DNA of 64,000 nt from Chrysophaeum taylorii (GCA_029834535.1 JAQMWT010000431.1:1-64000), one strand, 5' to 3'; shown: positions 52,494 to 64,000, counted from the first letter of the stretch. Numbers and translations: made by a program. The notes: generated by a model from the letters alone, not told the origin.

Positions 52494-53994
52494 GTAGTTG
52501 GTGAGGAAGGCGTTTTCCGAATGTGGGCAAGTAGTGGAGAGGCTGGCTGTAAGAAGTTCTTCAGCAATAACAGATTCGTTGGAATAATGATCGGTTGAAC
52601 AGGTGGTGATGGTTCGTCAGCCTCATCAGCCATGCCGTGCTTTTCATCAAATGACGATAGCGAAGTATGATCGGCATCCCTTTTGGTTTCGGCTTGTGAT
52701 GCGTTGAGGGCAGATTGGACCTGTGAAGATAGCGAGGACAATAATGCTGGTGGTAAAGCCGAGATGGCGGAAGCGGTAAAGAGGTTAGGCACAGTATTGG
52801 AAGGATTACCCTGTGTGTTTGTAGTAGGAGGAGTTGCCTTTGGGGTGGGAGCAGTAACAACAGTATGGTGTTGTGGCTCCACGTAGTTTAACGACTTTTC
52901 GGTCGAGGATAGATGAACGTCTACATCATAAATGATGTCTTCTGCAAACATGAGCTGTTCGTTTAGACGAAGTAAACTACTGTTGTCCTCAGTAGATGTC
53001 GTTGACAGAATGTCAGCTGATTGTAATAGAGTCTCAAATAACTTGTTGATATTATGTTGTAGCTGAGTCGTGGTATCATTATCTGTCACATGTTTCGTGA
53101 GTTCGCTACACTGTTCTCGCAGGGTGTTTAAGGTGTGGTTTGTTCGATCTAATAATTTCATGTTAGACCGAGAGGACCTGTCAAAAGTGCGGGGGTAAAT
53201 TGGACGGTCATGGGACTGTCCGGCAGTTTTCTTGGTGACGTAAGAATCACCAGGACGATAATACGATAAATCGCTGCGAGAGAAAGGCTGGCGAGCATCA
53301 TTAGAGTTACGCAAGCGTCTAGCATTAAACGTGGAAGATGTACCAGGTTGGGACGAAGTGATGAAGGCGAGTGTGTTAGCAGTTTGAGTCAGACTTTTGT
53401 CTGATGAGTCCAAAGTGTGCGTAAGTAGTAACTTTGGCTTTGGTTGAGATGATAAACCTTCGACATAGGGTTGCCAAGAAACAGGGCGTTCTAAACGTCG
53501 TTTGTTCGACCCATTTGATACGACATTGTAAAGGTCTAATGCGTATTCTAAAATGTAGCTAGGGTTGGTAGGGTGACACAGTCGTTCAGCTTCTGGCACA
53601 GGTCGAGATGAAGATCGGGTTTCGTACATACAACACCAATCTACCCAACCACGATCGTAACGGCTGTTGCTGGTATTATAGGCATAATGCCGATGTATCT
53701 CTTCATATAATTTTATGCAAAGAGTGCCAAAGTCGAATTGAAGGTCAGTCTCTTCCTGGTTAAGTTGGTAAGAGATTTGCCTAAATGCTAGGACAGCTTC
53801 GATAAATACATGGACATACCAGTTAGGATTATAAACAACAGAGTTAAATTGCTGTTTCAAATAAGACACATCAGTAGTCGTAACAGACTCGTAGTGACTA
53901 AAGGCGATGAGCATAATAGCTCGAGCCTTGTTGGGTAAATAACTTTTGTCGTATACCTCACTGATGGTGGGCCAGGCCGCAAGTGCCGGTTTTC
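52490..53994 (-). pseudogene. Copia family B gag, later part (fossil)
   Basis: 474 open codons plus homology further upstream (GKPALAAWPTI, near 53990-53960). Aligns with family A gag: HYESVTTTDVSYLKQQFN, NWYVHVFIEAVLAFRQ, YDRGWVDWCCMYETRS, FNARRLRN and SYYRPGDSY. The second half is Ser/Thr-rich with helical segments (LLDRTNHTLNTLREQCSEL). Early gag is missing. No CCHC knuckle was seen. Confidence 0.8.
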
Positions 53995-54004
53995 CAACAC
54001 TTTC

Positions 54005-54403
54005 TAACTAACTAACTTCAGACCTCTCCCGAGCATGGGAGCCAGGCCGGACCGGCAGGAGCCGGTACGGTATCACAGAGGAAAATCACGCAGTAGGGGC
54101 AGAGGCGAGGGACGAGGACGGACTTGTTGATGGTGGACCGCCACTGCGCGCGGTCTTGTGCGAGGTCGTGCGAAAGCGTCGCAGGCCGCGGACGTGTTGG
54201 TCCACGAACAATCGACCTGTCCGTCGCGTTCTGCCCAACCGAGCGAACCCCATCCCAGCGCGGACTTTCCGGGTGCTAACCGGCCAGCCCGGGAGGCGAG
54301 CAGGCACCGTCTCACTCCGGGACGGCCGGGGCCGCCGCAGGGAGCAAGCGTGTTAGGCGCCGTCCTCCATCGCAACCGCCGGTTAGCGATCGCAGGGTTA
54401 GGT
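54005..54403 (-). mobile_element. Internally deleted LINE (5' and 3' ends only)
   Basis: 399 bases between direct repeats CAACACTTTC (53995-54004 and 54404-54413). In minus sense, the first 240 or so bases equal the 5' end of the LINE (57450-57665), and the rest equal the LINE 3' end with a GTTA tail. The join is near 54172, so about 3 kb of LINE, all of RT included, is missing. It is a RIME-like derivative. The left flank is copia gag, but the right flank is the other LINE copy, so only one side shows the original target. Confidence 0.8.
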
Positions 54404-54416
54404 CAACACTTTCAAC

Positions 54417-57124
54417 TTGCGGAGTGCCTTGGCGAGCGACCTCCCGTACGTCATCTGCGGAGCCCCCGGTGGGCGCTTGGAGCGGACCCAAGACGAGAGC
54501 ATCTTGCGAGGGAGTCGGGAGAAGGGCATGCGGGCGACGTGACCGGCCCAGCGGAGCTGGCGGCGCGTGACGTAGACGTCGATGGACTCGAGGCCGAGGC
54601 GCCGTAGCAGGATCTCCGTTGAGATGTGGTGGAACCAGGTGTGTTTCCGGGTCACACGACACATGACGCGGGCGCACTGCGCGTGGAAACACCGCAGCCG
54701 GCGGAACAGGACCTCGGTGAGGCACCACGATTCCGCACCGTGAAGGAGGATGGCCAGGACGAGCGAGACATAGACGAGGCGCTTGGCGAGAGCAGAGACG
54801 GACTTCGAGGCGAAGATGCAGTCCCGCAAGGCACCGAAGGCCTGAGACGCCTTCTTGATCCGCGCGCCGACGTCTGAGTCGTCGCGGCAGTCGCGCGAGA
54901 GGACCGAGCCGAGGTACTTAAACTGGTCGACGACCGGTATGAAGCGGCCGCGCCCGAGCTCGATGTCCGAGAGGTTCGTGTCGTCGAACGACTTTGGGTC
55001 GCCGTACAGGTGTGCCGGGCGAGCGACGAACAGCATCTCCGTTTTGGACGCCGCTTTCGTGTGTCGGTTGCCGCAATGCACCTCCATGCCCCAGGCGTCG
55101 CAGTGTTCGATGAGGCGCGGTGTCTCGCTGGCGGCGATGTGGCGGTCCCAGAAGAGAAAGGCAACGTCGTCGGCGTACGCCGATTCATCGAAGGGAAACT
55201 CGTCGCCGCGAGCGGACCAACCCCGGTTCGTCATCTGAAAGTCTTTCCGCGTACGGTAGACACACGGGGCGCGGCCATGGCGTCGTCGAAACGACGTCGT
55301 CAGTGCCGCCATGAACAGCACGAACAGGACGGGGCCCAGGACGTCGCCCTGCTTGACGCCGATGATCGAGTCAACCGAGGCGACGACACCGCTGACCGAG
55401 AAGTGGACCTGGATTCGGTGGAGGCCCTTGATGACTTCGACGAGCTTCGGCGGGACGCCGAACTTCAGGAGCACCTCCCAGAGAAGCTCTCGCGGGACGC
55501 GGTCGAACGTCTTAACGAAATCGATGAACAGTACCCACGAGTCCTGACCGTGCTCACGCCGCTTCTTCAGCGCTAGCTTGAGCGAGAAGGTGGCGTCGGA
55601 CGTACCGCGCTCGGGTCGCAAGCCACATTGGGACTCGTGATCGAGGGCCTCGCAGATGACGTTGAGTCGCGCACGGACGATGTTCGAAACGATCTTCTGC
55701 GCGAACTCGAGCATCATGATCCCGCGGTAGTTGCCCGGCAGGGAGAGGTCCCCCTTCTTGGGGAGAATCCCGAGGAGGCCTACGTCCCACTCGGCCGGCT
55801 GGACTTCGGACTCCCAGAACTTGAGGACTACACGCTCCAACCGCGGGAGCGTGCGAGCGTCGGTGGCGAGCGCCTTCCAGACCTCCGCGCGCAGGCCCGA
55901 TTCGCCGGGCGCGGTGCAGTTCAGCTGACCAACGGCCCGTTTTATCTCCTCCTGCATCGGTGGTTCCCCGAGTTCCGGACGGATCGGCAACTGGTCAACG
56001 TCGTTGATCACGGTGGGGTCGTAGCGAGCTTGTCGACTGTAGAGCTGCTTGAAGTGCGCCTTGAACACGTCGGCGTTCTCCTGTGGCGACGAGCACCTGC
56101 TACCGTCGGCCTTCGTCATCTGCACCTGCCTAGCCAATGTGGTCTTCGTGAGACCGCGTCGGAGCCGTCCGACCGTATTCCAGTATTTCGAGGTGCCGCC
56201 GAGCGACTCGCTTCCCGCGTTGAGTCCGGCGCACAGACGAGTAATCCATCGCTCTTTCGCCCGTGCAACGGCCTTCGCGAGCCGCGACTTGATCGCCCGA
56301 AGGTCGTCGAGGATCGTGGACGCCGAGCGAAGACGGCGCCGGGCACCGAGCGAGAGCACAAACGCGTGGAGGGAGTTGCGCCGCTCGATCAGAGGCTGGA
56401 GCTCTTCCGCCGCGTCCTCAAACCATCCGGGTCGGAGGCGTCGGGTCTTCGGCAGTAAGGCGTCAGAGGCCGAGGCCGCCGCCCGCGCAAGGCGGGAGTA
56501 CGGCGAGGACGGCGAGCCCAGGTCGGCGTCGGGTACCTCGTCCGTGGCGTCGGTCGGTGCGTCGTCGGTCGCGTTGTCATGTGACCCACGGCCCAAGCCG
56601 AAGATGTCGAGCACTTTCGAGCACCACCGGCGCCGGAATCCGAAGCGCGTGCTTTCTGAGCGCAGGGGAGCGTAGTCGAGGCGCGCCAGAGAGGGCCGTG
56701 TGCCAGGAGGCCGTGCGAGGCGGACTTTGACGCGCAGGATGCACTTGAGAGCGCGGTGGTCCGAGTCCACGAGGCTGCTGGTCAAACCCACATCAGCGAA
56801 CGGGTGCACGTCGCGCCGCCGTGAGATCATGTGATCGACCTGGTACGTTTTCCAGGAGCGCGGGTGCAGCCACGACGCGTAGGCGCGCTTGCGGAAGAAC
56901 GTGCCGACCGACGCCAGACGCCGTGTTGCGAGGAACGTGTGGAGACGGCGGCCAGCGTTGTTGACGTAAGGCGCCCCGTAGGGCCCACAGGGGCCGTCGA
57001 CGACGTACTTGGAGCGCACGCCGAGAGCCGCGTTCCCGTCCATCCCCAGGACGAGGATGTCGTCCGGCCGCCGCGCTTGAAGCGCAAGGTCAATGTCGTC
57101 GAAGAACGCGTCCCACTTCTCCAC
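54417..57124 (-). pseudogene. LINE ORF: endonuclease C-terminus, RT and C-terminal region
   Basis: One open frame of about 900 codons. Residues 1-130: later APE motifs (VLGMDGNAALG, GPYGAPYVNNAG, a WLHPRSWKTYQVDHM strand and LVDSDHRALK). Residues about 350-680: RT with SQCGLRPERGTSD, WVLFIDFVKTFDRVPRE, GVKQGDVLGPVLFVLF and SAYADDVAFLFWD. Residues 690-900: KYLGSVLSRDC, HGAESWCLTEVL, CARVMCRVTRKHTW and RRQLRWAGHVARMPFSRLPR. The RT copies the LINE RNA at a nick made by the endonuclease. The frame start at 57124 is internal to the endonuclease: the upstream part lies in other frames. Confidence 0.9.
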
Positions 57125-57600
57125 TTCGCGCGGTTCCGACAGGAGCGTAAGCGCTCATGACGAAGAGGCCGAGGTCTCGATCGTCATCGTCCTGGACATC
57201 GAGTCGCAGCGCAATGACTCGCGCAGATGCGCGGATAACGGTGCTGCCGCTCGCGTGCCACGCCTGTTGCGCCGCAGGGGACAGCACCACGGCCACACCT
57301 TGGCAGCCGCGGGAAGACTGCTCGGAGGCTGCCAAGCCGGAACAAACAGCGACGTAGCGACTCGTTGCCGGTGAGCCACGTCTCCTGCAACGTGGCCGCG
57401 AAGGTGTCCCGCCGCCGTAAAGATGCGAACAACTCTTCTTTCTTCTCGTCGCGTCGCAGACCGCGAACGTTTTGGTCCACGAATAATCGACCCGTCCGTC
57501 GCGTTCTACCCAACCGAGCGAACCCCATCCCAGCGCAGACTTTCCAGGTGCTAACCGGCCAGCCCGGGAGGCGGGCAGGCACCGTCTCACTCCGGGACGG
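57125..57600 (-). pseudogene. LINE endonuclease N-terminal part, frame-disrupted
   Basis: N-terminal APE motifs are present on the minus strand but in two frames. NVRGLRRDEKKEELFASLRR then AATLQETWLTGNES (the metal-binding E and TW) read in one frame from about 57480 to 57365. GVAVVLSPAAQQAWH, ARVIALRLDVQD and LFVMSAYAPVG read in another from about 57310 to 57130. A further frame change near 57125 leads into the long ORF. About two frameshifts therefore inactivate this copy. Confidence 0.75.
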
Positions 57601-57680
57601 CCGGGGCCGCCGCAGGGAGCAAGCGTATTAGGCGCCGTCCTCCATCGCAACCATAAGGTTAACGATCGCAAGGGTAAGGG

Positions 57681-58500
57681 TTACCTGTTACTTTCTACTT
57701 ACCCTGCTTGTTGCTCTGGTACTGACCTTGCAATTGTGGAGGGGGTGTCACCTTAACACCCTCACCTGCTATTCCACTGGAACCATGTACCAAGAATTTG
57801 TATTGCTTTTTGATATTACCCTCAAAAGAATTGTCCGATCTCGAGATGGCGTGAGTGTATACGCTGAGATCGGGCGTGTGGTGGTACCACCCGTGGTTTG
57901 GGCTGGGTGAAAGGGTTCGTCGAGACTACCGGTCCGGCCAAGAGGGGCGGGTGATCTGAGATACCACTACACTGCTCCTCAGCACGCTTGTCGCGTTCAA
58001 TCTCTTCGTTGGTACGGTGCTTTCGCTGCTGAAGGATCCTCCCCGAGACATCGTTCGGTCAGTGGTCGGTCGAAGTTGCTTGCTCGTCAAAAAGTCTTGA
58101 GCAGCACGCCGCGAAATGCTGACGTGTGGCCAGCTATTGTGGCCTCTCATTGGCTGGTGCTGACGTGTGACTAGCTAAACGAACTAATCAGCGTTCGGAT
58201 TAGCTCGTCATAGAGCCCGCAGTACCAAACCAGCCCCAACAGACATTCCCGATGCGCCGGATGCTGTATTTGGAGCCGATGGCATCGTGCAGAATAGGGC
58301 CACCCAAGCCCCCTCCTCCCCAGAGGGGCCAAAAGACCTCACTCCCATGTAGACTCTCCAAATCGGCAGCTACCGACTTCGCTCCAGTATAAAATCGGCA
58401 CCATTTTAGGTCAACTTGACGACGGACAAAAAAGCCGGCAGATCCTTGCGGGTTTTTGGCCACGGCGCGAGACCCCCGCGTTCTTATCCGACCCTATCGT
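57681..58500. other. No gene recognised
   Basis: About 820 bases with short open frames only (for example 87 codons at 58200-58463, minus, unrecognised). It contains a perfect palindrome GGTGGTACCACC (near 57880) and a duplicated GCTGACGTGTG(G/A)C(C/T)AGCT motif (near 58118 and 58161). No copia or LINE sequence was seen. Confidence 0.5.
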
Positions 58501-58789
58501 ATGCCCTATGGCGGCACAGAAAAAAAAAAAAAAACCTTCCCGACCCCCGGGTGACAAAGGGGGTACTCAACGACTCGTCCTAGACCTCACTGAACGAGGA
58601 AAACACGGACGCGGGGTCGGATAAGCTCGCCACACACCTTGCTCACGCTCACCAAGCCTCTCAACAAGATGGAGAGGTGGAATATGATAGCAAGGAAACT
58701 ACAAGAATACAGCAAGAATGCTTCTCACAAGAAAGAGGTATCATGTCACTAAGAATATCGGGAAAGGTGTCCCGTTGTACGGGTATCAA

Positions 58790-58838
58790 GCCTCGAGAGA
58801 GGGGGGGTAAGCCTTAGCGGTCAGGAGTTGCCGCCACA
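58790..58838 (-). repeat. Recognisable end of the gypsy copy 2 LTR
   Basis: AGAGAGGGGGGGTAAGCCTT followed by AGGAGTTGCCGCCACA matches the end of the copy 1 LTR, and GGACTCCCCTGGTGAG follows as in copy 1. Sequence between about 58501 and 58790, including an A14 run near 58521, may be diverged LTR or flank. Confidence 0.6.
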
Positions 58839-58868
58839 GGACTCCCCTGGTGAGAACACGAGCTGCCC

Positions 58869-60828
58869 TCAGCGAGTCCGGCGAGAAGCACGAGCCTTGG
58901 CTGAATGAGCATCTCGAGAGCGAATCTTCTTGTAGGCACGTTCAACGACAGGTTCAGGAGCGCGTCCACCACGTAAAGTGAACTTACGAATCAACACATC
59001 GATCTCATGCGGGGCGAAGTCGGTGACACAAGGAGTGGTACTCTTGTTGACCTTGGTCTTGTCGGTGAAACTGCGACCGTCCACGTCCTTGTATTCCGGC
59101 TTAAGCTTGCGAGTAGAGAGATGTGAAGTAGGCTTGTAATAAGAAACCTTGTCATGGGGACCGAGATCAGCATAGAAATGCAGAGCGACTCGATCATTCA
59201 CAAAATCATAGGGTTCATAAACTTCAGCGACATAAATCTTCTTTCGCCAATCGGACCGTTTATTATCCGGAATCCGAAAGATAACGAACATACCATGCTT
59301 GTAATCATCCCGAAAGGTCTCCTTGGGCTTGGGCACAGCTCGATCGACCACTGGAGAAACCATCACAGGGGTAATCTGACTAACATGAACACAACGGCGT
59401 TCGGGAGGATAATCAAGAGACTCAATCCTGTAAGTGACCGGGGACAAGCGTTCCAAAATAACGAATGGACCGCGCCATTCCGGTCGAAGCTTGTTCTGAA
59501 GAAAAGGGATGTAGAGCAGAACATGTGAACCTTCTTCATACTCCACATCAACATGGTCCGCATTATAGGCGAGACGTTGTTTACGAAGAGCCTTCTCACG
59601 AGCTTCGTTCACCGTAGCGGTATAGAACTTCAGCCTCTCGCGAGTCTCTGCCACAACATCGGAGCGAGTTTTCGGCAGGCGGCGGACATCAAGATCCATG
59701 ATCGTGTAATCGGTTGGCAATAAAGGCTGCCGGTTAAGACGAAGCATGAAAGGTGAGATCTGAGTCCCCGGAATAAATTTACGATTGTAACAGAAAGCAA
59801 TGTACTCCGCGAATTCGGCCATTCCGTGATCTTGCGGTTTTGAAGGCACGCACGGAGGAAAGCCTTGATAAAGCGGTTGACCCTTTCCGCAGGATTAGCC
59901 TGAGCATGATACGGAATCGTGGTACTATACCGAACATTGAAAAGATGACAAAACTCTTCCATCAACTTGTTGACGAACTCTTTCCATTGTCGGTACGAAT
60001 CCTCTGAGGTAGATAACCTTTGAGTAATATATTTGCGACAAAAGACTCGAGGATTGACTCAGCAGTCTTATGGTGTAGTACGTCAAGAATCAAGAAATGG
60101 GAAAATGGATCAAAAAATGCGATGAGATATGTCTCGGGACCAGCACTGGGCAAAGGTCCAAACAAATCCATACAAAGGACGACACAATCACCATCATACA
60201 CCGGTTGCTGAAGCAGACCTGCTCTCTTTGGTTCAGGCGTACGAGCTTTCTTGCACACTATGCAACCAGCAATGTAAGCACCACCTCATTAGACATATGA
60301 GGCCACCAAAAACGTTCAAGTATCGACTGCACTGTACTTTGACGACCCATATGACCACCATTGAGAGGTGTGTCATGGTACAATCGGATGATGCGCGTCC
60401 GTGAAGTTCGGGGTGCGACTATCATCGGGTGCAAGTCGGGTGCGGCACGGTAGAACTCCTTTCACCACTTGATAGCGATAATTGGCTCCGTACCGACGAA
60501 GAGAATGGCCCTGAGCCATGCGATAACGAATGTCCTCGCAAGTAGCATCAGTGATCTGCTCTTTGGCTATCTCTTCCAAAGTCAAATTATCCGGAATCTT
60601 GTCGATGTACTCTTGGTAATCATCGGCATCACGGAAAATACTAGGCTGGGTCTGAAGTCGTTGCTTCTGACGTTGTTTCGTAGCATGAGACGTGACCAAT
60701 TGCATCGGATCATCGAGGTCTTCTTCCTCTTCCTCCACAGGCAACTCAGTCGTAACAAACGACAGAATGACATGGCACCCAGGTAAAGGTACTCCTTCAT
60801 CATCAACAGAACGAGGTGTTCTTAGCAC
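58869..60828 (-). pseudogene. Gypsy copy 2 integrase and C-terminal extension (fossil)
   Basis: Integrase: CKKARTPEPKRAGLLQQPVY, MDLFGPLPSAGPETYL, IRTDNG, NPAERVNRFIKAFLR and ISPFMLRLNRQPLLPTDY. The extension after it is more complete than in copy 1: FVIFRIPDNKRSDWRKKIYV, then VALHFYADLGPHDKVSYY and a basic end (SAKARASRRTR). The W..KIYVAEV...LHFY spacing recalls a small barrel domain, but no family is assigned. Confidence 0.85.
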
Positions 60829-60916
60829 ACTAGATACGCGTGGTTCAAGGATTCACCAAACTCGTCCGTCTCGATGACATGATCTATAGGATTGCGAGAG
60901 AGACAGTCAGGGATGC

Positions 60917-62107
60917 TCATTCCCGGCGACTTCCCTGGCTTGTAACCCAATTCAGGATCAAAATTGGCGAGCCGCATCGCCCATCGAGCCAACTGCCCAG
61001 ACGAGTGCTTCGCCTTTCGTAAAACGTCGAGTTGCGATGATCTGTTTCAAGGATCGTCTTGTGACCTTCAATATAAGACCGGAAATGCTCAAGAGAAAGA
61101 ATAACTGCCAGGAGCTCTAGCCGGCGAGGCTCATAGCTCCGCATCTCTTTCGGCACAGCTCGGCTCCAATGCTCATTACTCGTTCCTCTCGTGTCACCTT
61201 GCCGGTTTCGTCCTTGATTTCCACGAGCTGAAAAGATACGCACCCAGACCATCCTTGGAATCATCCGAGCGGATCTGAAAAGGAAGATCGTAGTCAGGAT
61301 GATAAACTCCACGAGAATCCACCAAAGCTTCGATGATCGTGTCCCATGCCTTTTGGCACTCAGGCGTCCACTCAAACTTAACGCCTTCAAGACACAATCG
61401 CCTAAGCGGCTCCACAATCTTCGAATAATTCTTCACATATCGGCGGCAATAGTTGCTCATACCAATGAAAGATCGAATCTGGGTCTTCGGGGACGTATTG
61501 GGCAACGTACCGGGAATCGGCATCTGCTGCAACGCTTCTAACGTCTTGGGATTCGGCTTCAAGCCTTCCGGAGTCGAAATATGTCCCAAAAACTCGATTT
61601 CATCCTTGAGGAGGTGGAACTTCGAAGTTCGTCCACTATATCCTCGCTGTGCTAAATGGCACAACACTTCAATCAAAACTTGTAAATGTCGATGGAGTTC
61701 ATCCGATCCCATCATAATATCGTCGACAAACGCGACCAAGTCCTTATACATCCATGTGGACAAATCGCTAGCCATCTGCTTACAAAGAGAGCTCCTGCTG
61801 TTTTACTCCTAGAGGCGTAAGAAACCGGGCTCCAAGTGGACTAACCATCGTAAATGCCTGAGCAGCGGCGTCAAACGGTTATGATAACCCCATCGAATAT
61901 CAATGCACGTCCGCCAACGGCGCATGGCAAGAAAAGCCAAAGCATCATCTTGACGAATATTCGGCCAACTGTCATTGACCAGCTGATCATTGAGCTGACG
62001 CAAGTCAACTGCAGCACGAAAGCATTCGACGTCCCGGCCTCTGCTCCCTTCTTAGGCAGCATCAGTACAGGAAATCCCCACGGAGGTTCGCCGGTCGGAT
62101 GACCCAT
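60917..62107 (-). pseudogene. Gypsy copy 2 RT and RNase H (fossil)
   Basis: RT: RQLNDQLVNDSWPNIRQDDA, FVDDIMMGSDELHRHL and ...GLKPNPKTLEALQQMP; RNase H: ELLAVILSLEHFRSYIEGHK and ETDHRN. These match copy 1 closely block by block. Looks badly broken. Confidence 0.85.
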
Positions 62108-62337
62108 CGCGACACTCAGTGATCTGCTTGAGACACTCGAGCTTTGCTGGCGTCAACCTATAAGGCGTCATCTTGATCGGTCGTGGGTTTGCGTCTTTGA
62201 AGCGTAGAGTCCGGTGGCGAGTCCACGGGTCTCATAACGGATCAAAGAAAGCCCACGCGTATTGCACGCAGCTGGCTCAACATCATCTTCGCATCATCCA
62301 GATGCGGGTTGTCGGAATTCCCCATCTCGAACAACCT

Positions 62338-62935
62338 TCAACTCTTCCTTCGTCGGAATACGACTTTCATCGCATCATTGTCCTGACGTGCTCGGGAATC
62401 TGCGGTAACGGCGCCAACCGCATCGCGCGGTGCATCCTTCCATGGCACATCGCACCTTTCTTCGTATTTGAACCTCACCTCAGGGTGGCTCTTATTGATC
62501 TTTTCACCTTTGACGCGCACATTCGGCTCGCTCCTTACTTTCGGCTCCTGTTCAGGTTCAGGATCCGGCGGAACGTCCACTTTGATTGTCGGGGGCAGAA
62601 AAGCATGAGCCGTCCCCGGCGCATCTGTTGGAAGCGGAAGCATGCGAACTCCTGGCGGTCTCCATTTAGTGGATCCCGGAGATCATCCTTGACACCCACT
62701 TAACGACACGAGTACGCGTATTTAACAGAAACCTACGTGACGGAAAGGTGGTGTCGGAGATCGCAAATACTGCTCGCGATCGATCTGTCGGGCTCAACGC
62801 GGTCGGCAGGACTTCACCACTTTGGCGGAAACCTCTGTCACGGTGTTGTGCAGATCGACTGCTAAAATCGCAATATATCTGAGACGATGACGCTAAATGT
62901 TTGAACAAACCTGTCTTAGACGCTAGCCTAATCAT
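62338..62935 (-). pseudogene. Gypsy copy 2, pol segment before RT (fossil)
   Basis: Shares VDVPPDPEPEQEPKVRSEPN, NKSHPEV..KYEE..DVPWKD and LLNTRTRVVKWVS with copy 1. Homology with copy 1 ends near the LLNTRTRVV block, where copy 1 runs into telomere-like repeats. The role is unknown. Confidence 0.7.
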
Positions 62936-64000
62936 GATCCACCGGCATCAGCAGCAACTCGGCCGTCATCTTGAGAGTCAAAGGCTGAGTGTCCGAGCGA
63001 TGCGGTCCCAAACGAAGAGGAACCCGCCTAACGGTGTAAGCCGTATCTGTTGCTTCTCGGGACGAGCATTATTCAGCTGGCGCAGGTGGCGTTCATGAGC
63101 ATAACCTAAAGCTGCGTCTTGTTGCATGTTCACACATGCCTTCGGCTTTGCAAGTGCAGTGGGTGACTGGAAACCAACAATCGCACGCGCTCATCAGAGG
63201 GTGTGATATCATGAAAATTGACGACGTACACGCGGTGTAAGCGCGCTATATATAAATAATTTTTCCTGTTCGATCAGCCACATCATGAAGCCAGCCATTT
63301 CGCACAACTTCATCGTCCAGTTAGTGGCCGTAACACCCTGCCATCCTGGATGTCAAGTTGCAGAGTGCGGAATGAACGCAGGGCGGAGACGCTATACACA
63401 TCGACGATGACCATTCCGCTTCAGGCAAAGCCTTGATCAACCGGCGGTTGAGTCATATCGTCCACGCGTGTGCTGGACCACGCAGGTATCTTCGGAAAAT
63501 TCTTCTGATGAACCTTGTTGGCAGCTGTTGAAGAGTCAAGAGCAAGGACGACTCGAAACGATGTCCCGCACAACTCGTTCGCTCGTTTGCAGTCCTAGTA
63601 CTTCCTCCGGCGCCGCTAAAGAGCATCGCAACCTTGCGATACGTGATCGGCACCCAGTGGACCTTTTCGAAAACCTTCGGCGAATCTCGCCTTCTGTAAC
63701 TTCGGCATTTCTTTTCCTCCTCGTCAGTTCGTCGGTCGAAATCGTCGTTACCGAGCGATTCTTGACGAGAATTCTTCTTCTTATCGGCAGAAGGAGACGC
63801 CTTCTGCACTGAGCTCGCGCATCGGTTCAGGAGCCGCATTGCCTTGAGTAAGATGGCTTGCGACCGAAACAGTGAATGATAGGTTAGCCTTGTTAGATTC
63901 GGCTTCACCATCCTTCGTTAATCGTCGACCGTCTCGCACAGCCTCGTCATCAAAACGAACAATATCGCCCAAAGCCGACTTCACCTTGACGATCACGGTC
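62936..64000 (-). other. Probable upstream interior of gypsy copy 2, unassigned
   Basis: Position suggests protease or gag, but no D-(S/T)-G motif, zinc knuckle or capsid-like helix pattern could be recognised in the open minus frames (for example 63453-63911 and 63781-63996). Copy 1 has lost this part, so there is nothing in the window to compare it with. Confidence 0.4.

Larger units (their letters stand above)
43625..53994 (-). mobile_element. Copia family B element lacking its 5' end (fossil)
   Basis: About 10.4 kb on the minus strand: gag (from 53994), protease, methyltransferase-like domain, unknown region, integrase, linker, RT and RNase H, two ORF3 parts, a purine tract and the 3' LTR. 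It is the most complete family B copy and parallels family A throughout, though the proteins have diverged a great deal. The 5' LTR and early gag are absent; a LINE-derived element lies at that edge. Looks broken, several breaks. Confidence 0.9.
54414..57680 (-). mobile_element. LINE with endonuclease and reverse transcriptase, 3' end missing
   Basis: The longest LINE copy. In minus sense it begins near 57680 with CCCTTACCCTTGCGATCG, then GGTTGCGATGGAGGACGGCG, and carries an APE-type endonuclease, an RT and the C-terminal region. The last 40 or so codons, the UTR and the tail are replaced at 54414 by the repeat bordering the short element. GC is much higher than in the copia DNA around it. 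The clade is not assigned. Confidence 0.88.
58790..64000 (-). mobile_element. Ty3/gypsy copy 2, heavily decayed (fossil)
   Basis: The same family as 24733-29285, on the same strand. It runs past the right edge. From left: the interior edge of the 3' LTR (58790-58838), integrase with its C-terminal extension, RNase H, RT, and the acidic Pro-rich N-terminal part of pol, then 1 kb of unassigned sequence. It has many breaks (more than ten), so it is much older than copy 1. The left boundary of the LTR is unclear, because only about 45 bases match copy 1. Confidence 0.85.

Overview
The window is eukaryotic and consists almost entirely of transposable elements, many nested in one another. No rRNA, tRNA or ordinary housekeeping gene was recognised. 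Mixed LTR retroelements, a LINE, Helitron-type helicase remnants and one Crinkler/RHS-type gene suggest a protist, alga or early-diverging fungus-like organism; I cannot name it from sequence alone. The LINE, the Helitron-like units and the Crinkler/RHS stretch are GC-rich, while the copia elements are AT-richer.

Layout. 1-2900: head-to-tail array of about 1.05-kb units carrying the C-terminal end of a PIF1/Helitron helicase. 2901-8837: mosaic of two copia families (here A and B) and short LINE-derived elements. 8838-12755: a small island of other DNA with an unrecognised ORF and a decayed Crinkler/RHS NTPase-nuclease gene. 12833-29539: a nearly full-length family A copia element of about 12 kb with both LTRs, whose 3' LTR is split by a gypsy element (24733-29285). 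29540-33383: family B copia interior, split by a lone Helitron-like unit and a LINE-derived element. 34150-39023: long Ser/Thr/Pro/His-rich ORFs of unknown nature. 39024-43624: 3' part of a family A copy, split by a 5'-truncated LINE. 43625-53994: a large family B copy on the minus strand. 54005-57680: LINE copies. 58790-64000: a badly decayed second gypsy copy.

The most interesting content is in the copia elements. Both families carry, between protease and integrase, a domain with the ordered motifs of cytosine-5 DNA methyltransferases: an SG loop, an E-containing strand, a PC motif, an E of the ENV type, a QxRxR motif and a late LT helix. Both also carry a third ORF downstream of pol with a two-knuckle cysteine motif and a coiled coil. 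Both have a primer-binding site matching the anticodon arm of initiator tRNA-Met, as in elements primed by a half tRNA. Three copies of the methyltransferase region and three of ORF3 lie in this window, so these are family traits and not chance.

The retroelements are treated as fossils: most look broken, with several breaks each, and individual lesions are not listed. Boundaries rest on comparing copies within the window and are good to a few bases where LTR ends or target duplications are visible, otherwise to tens of bases.
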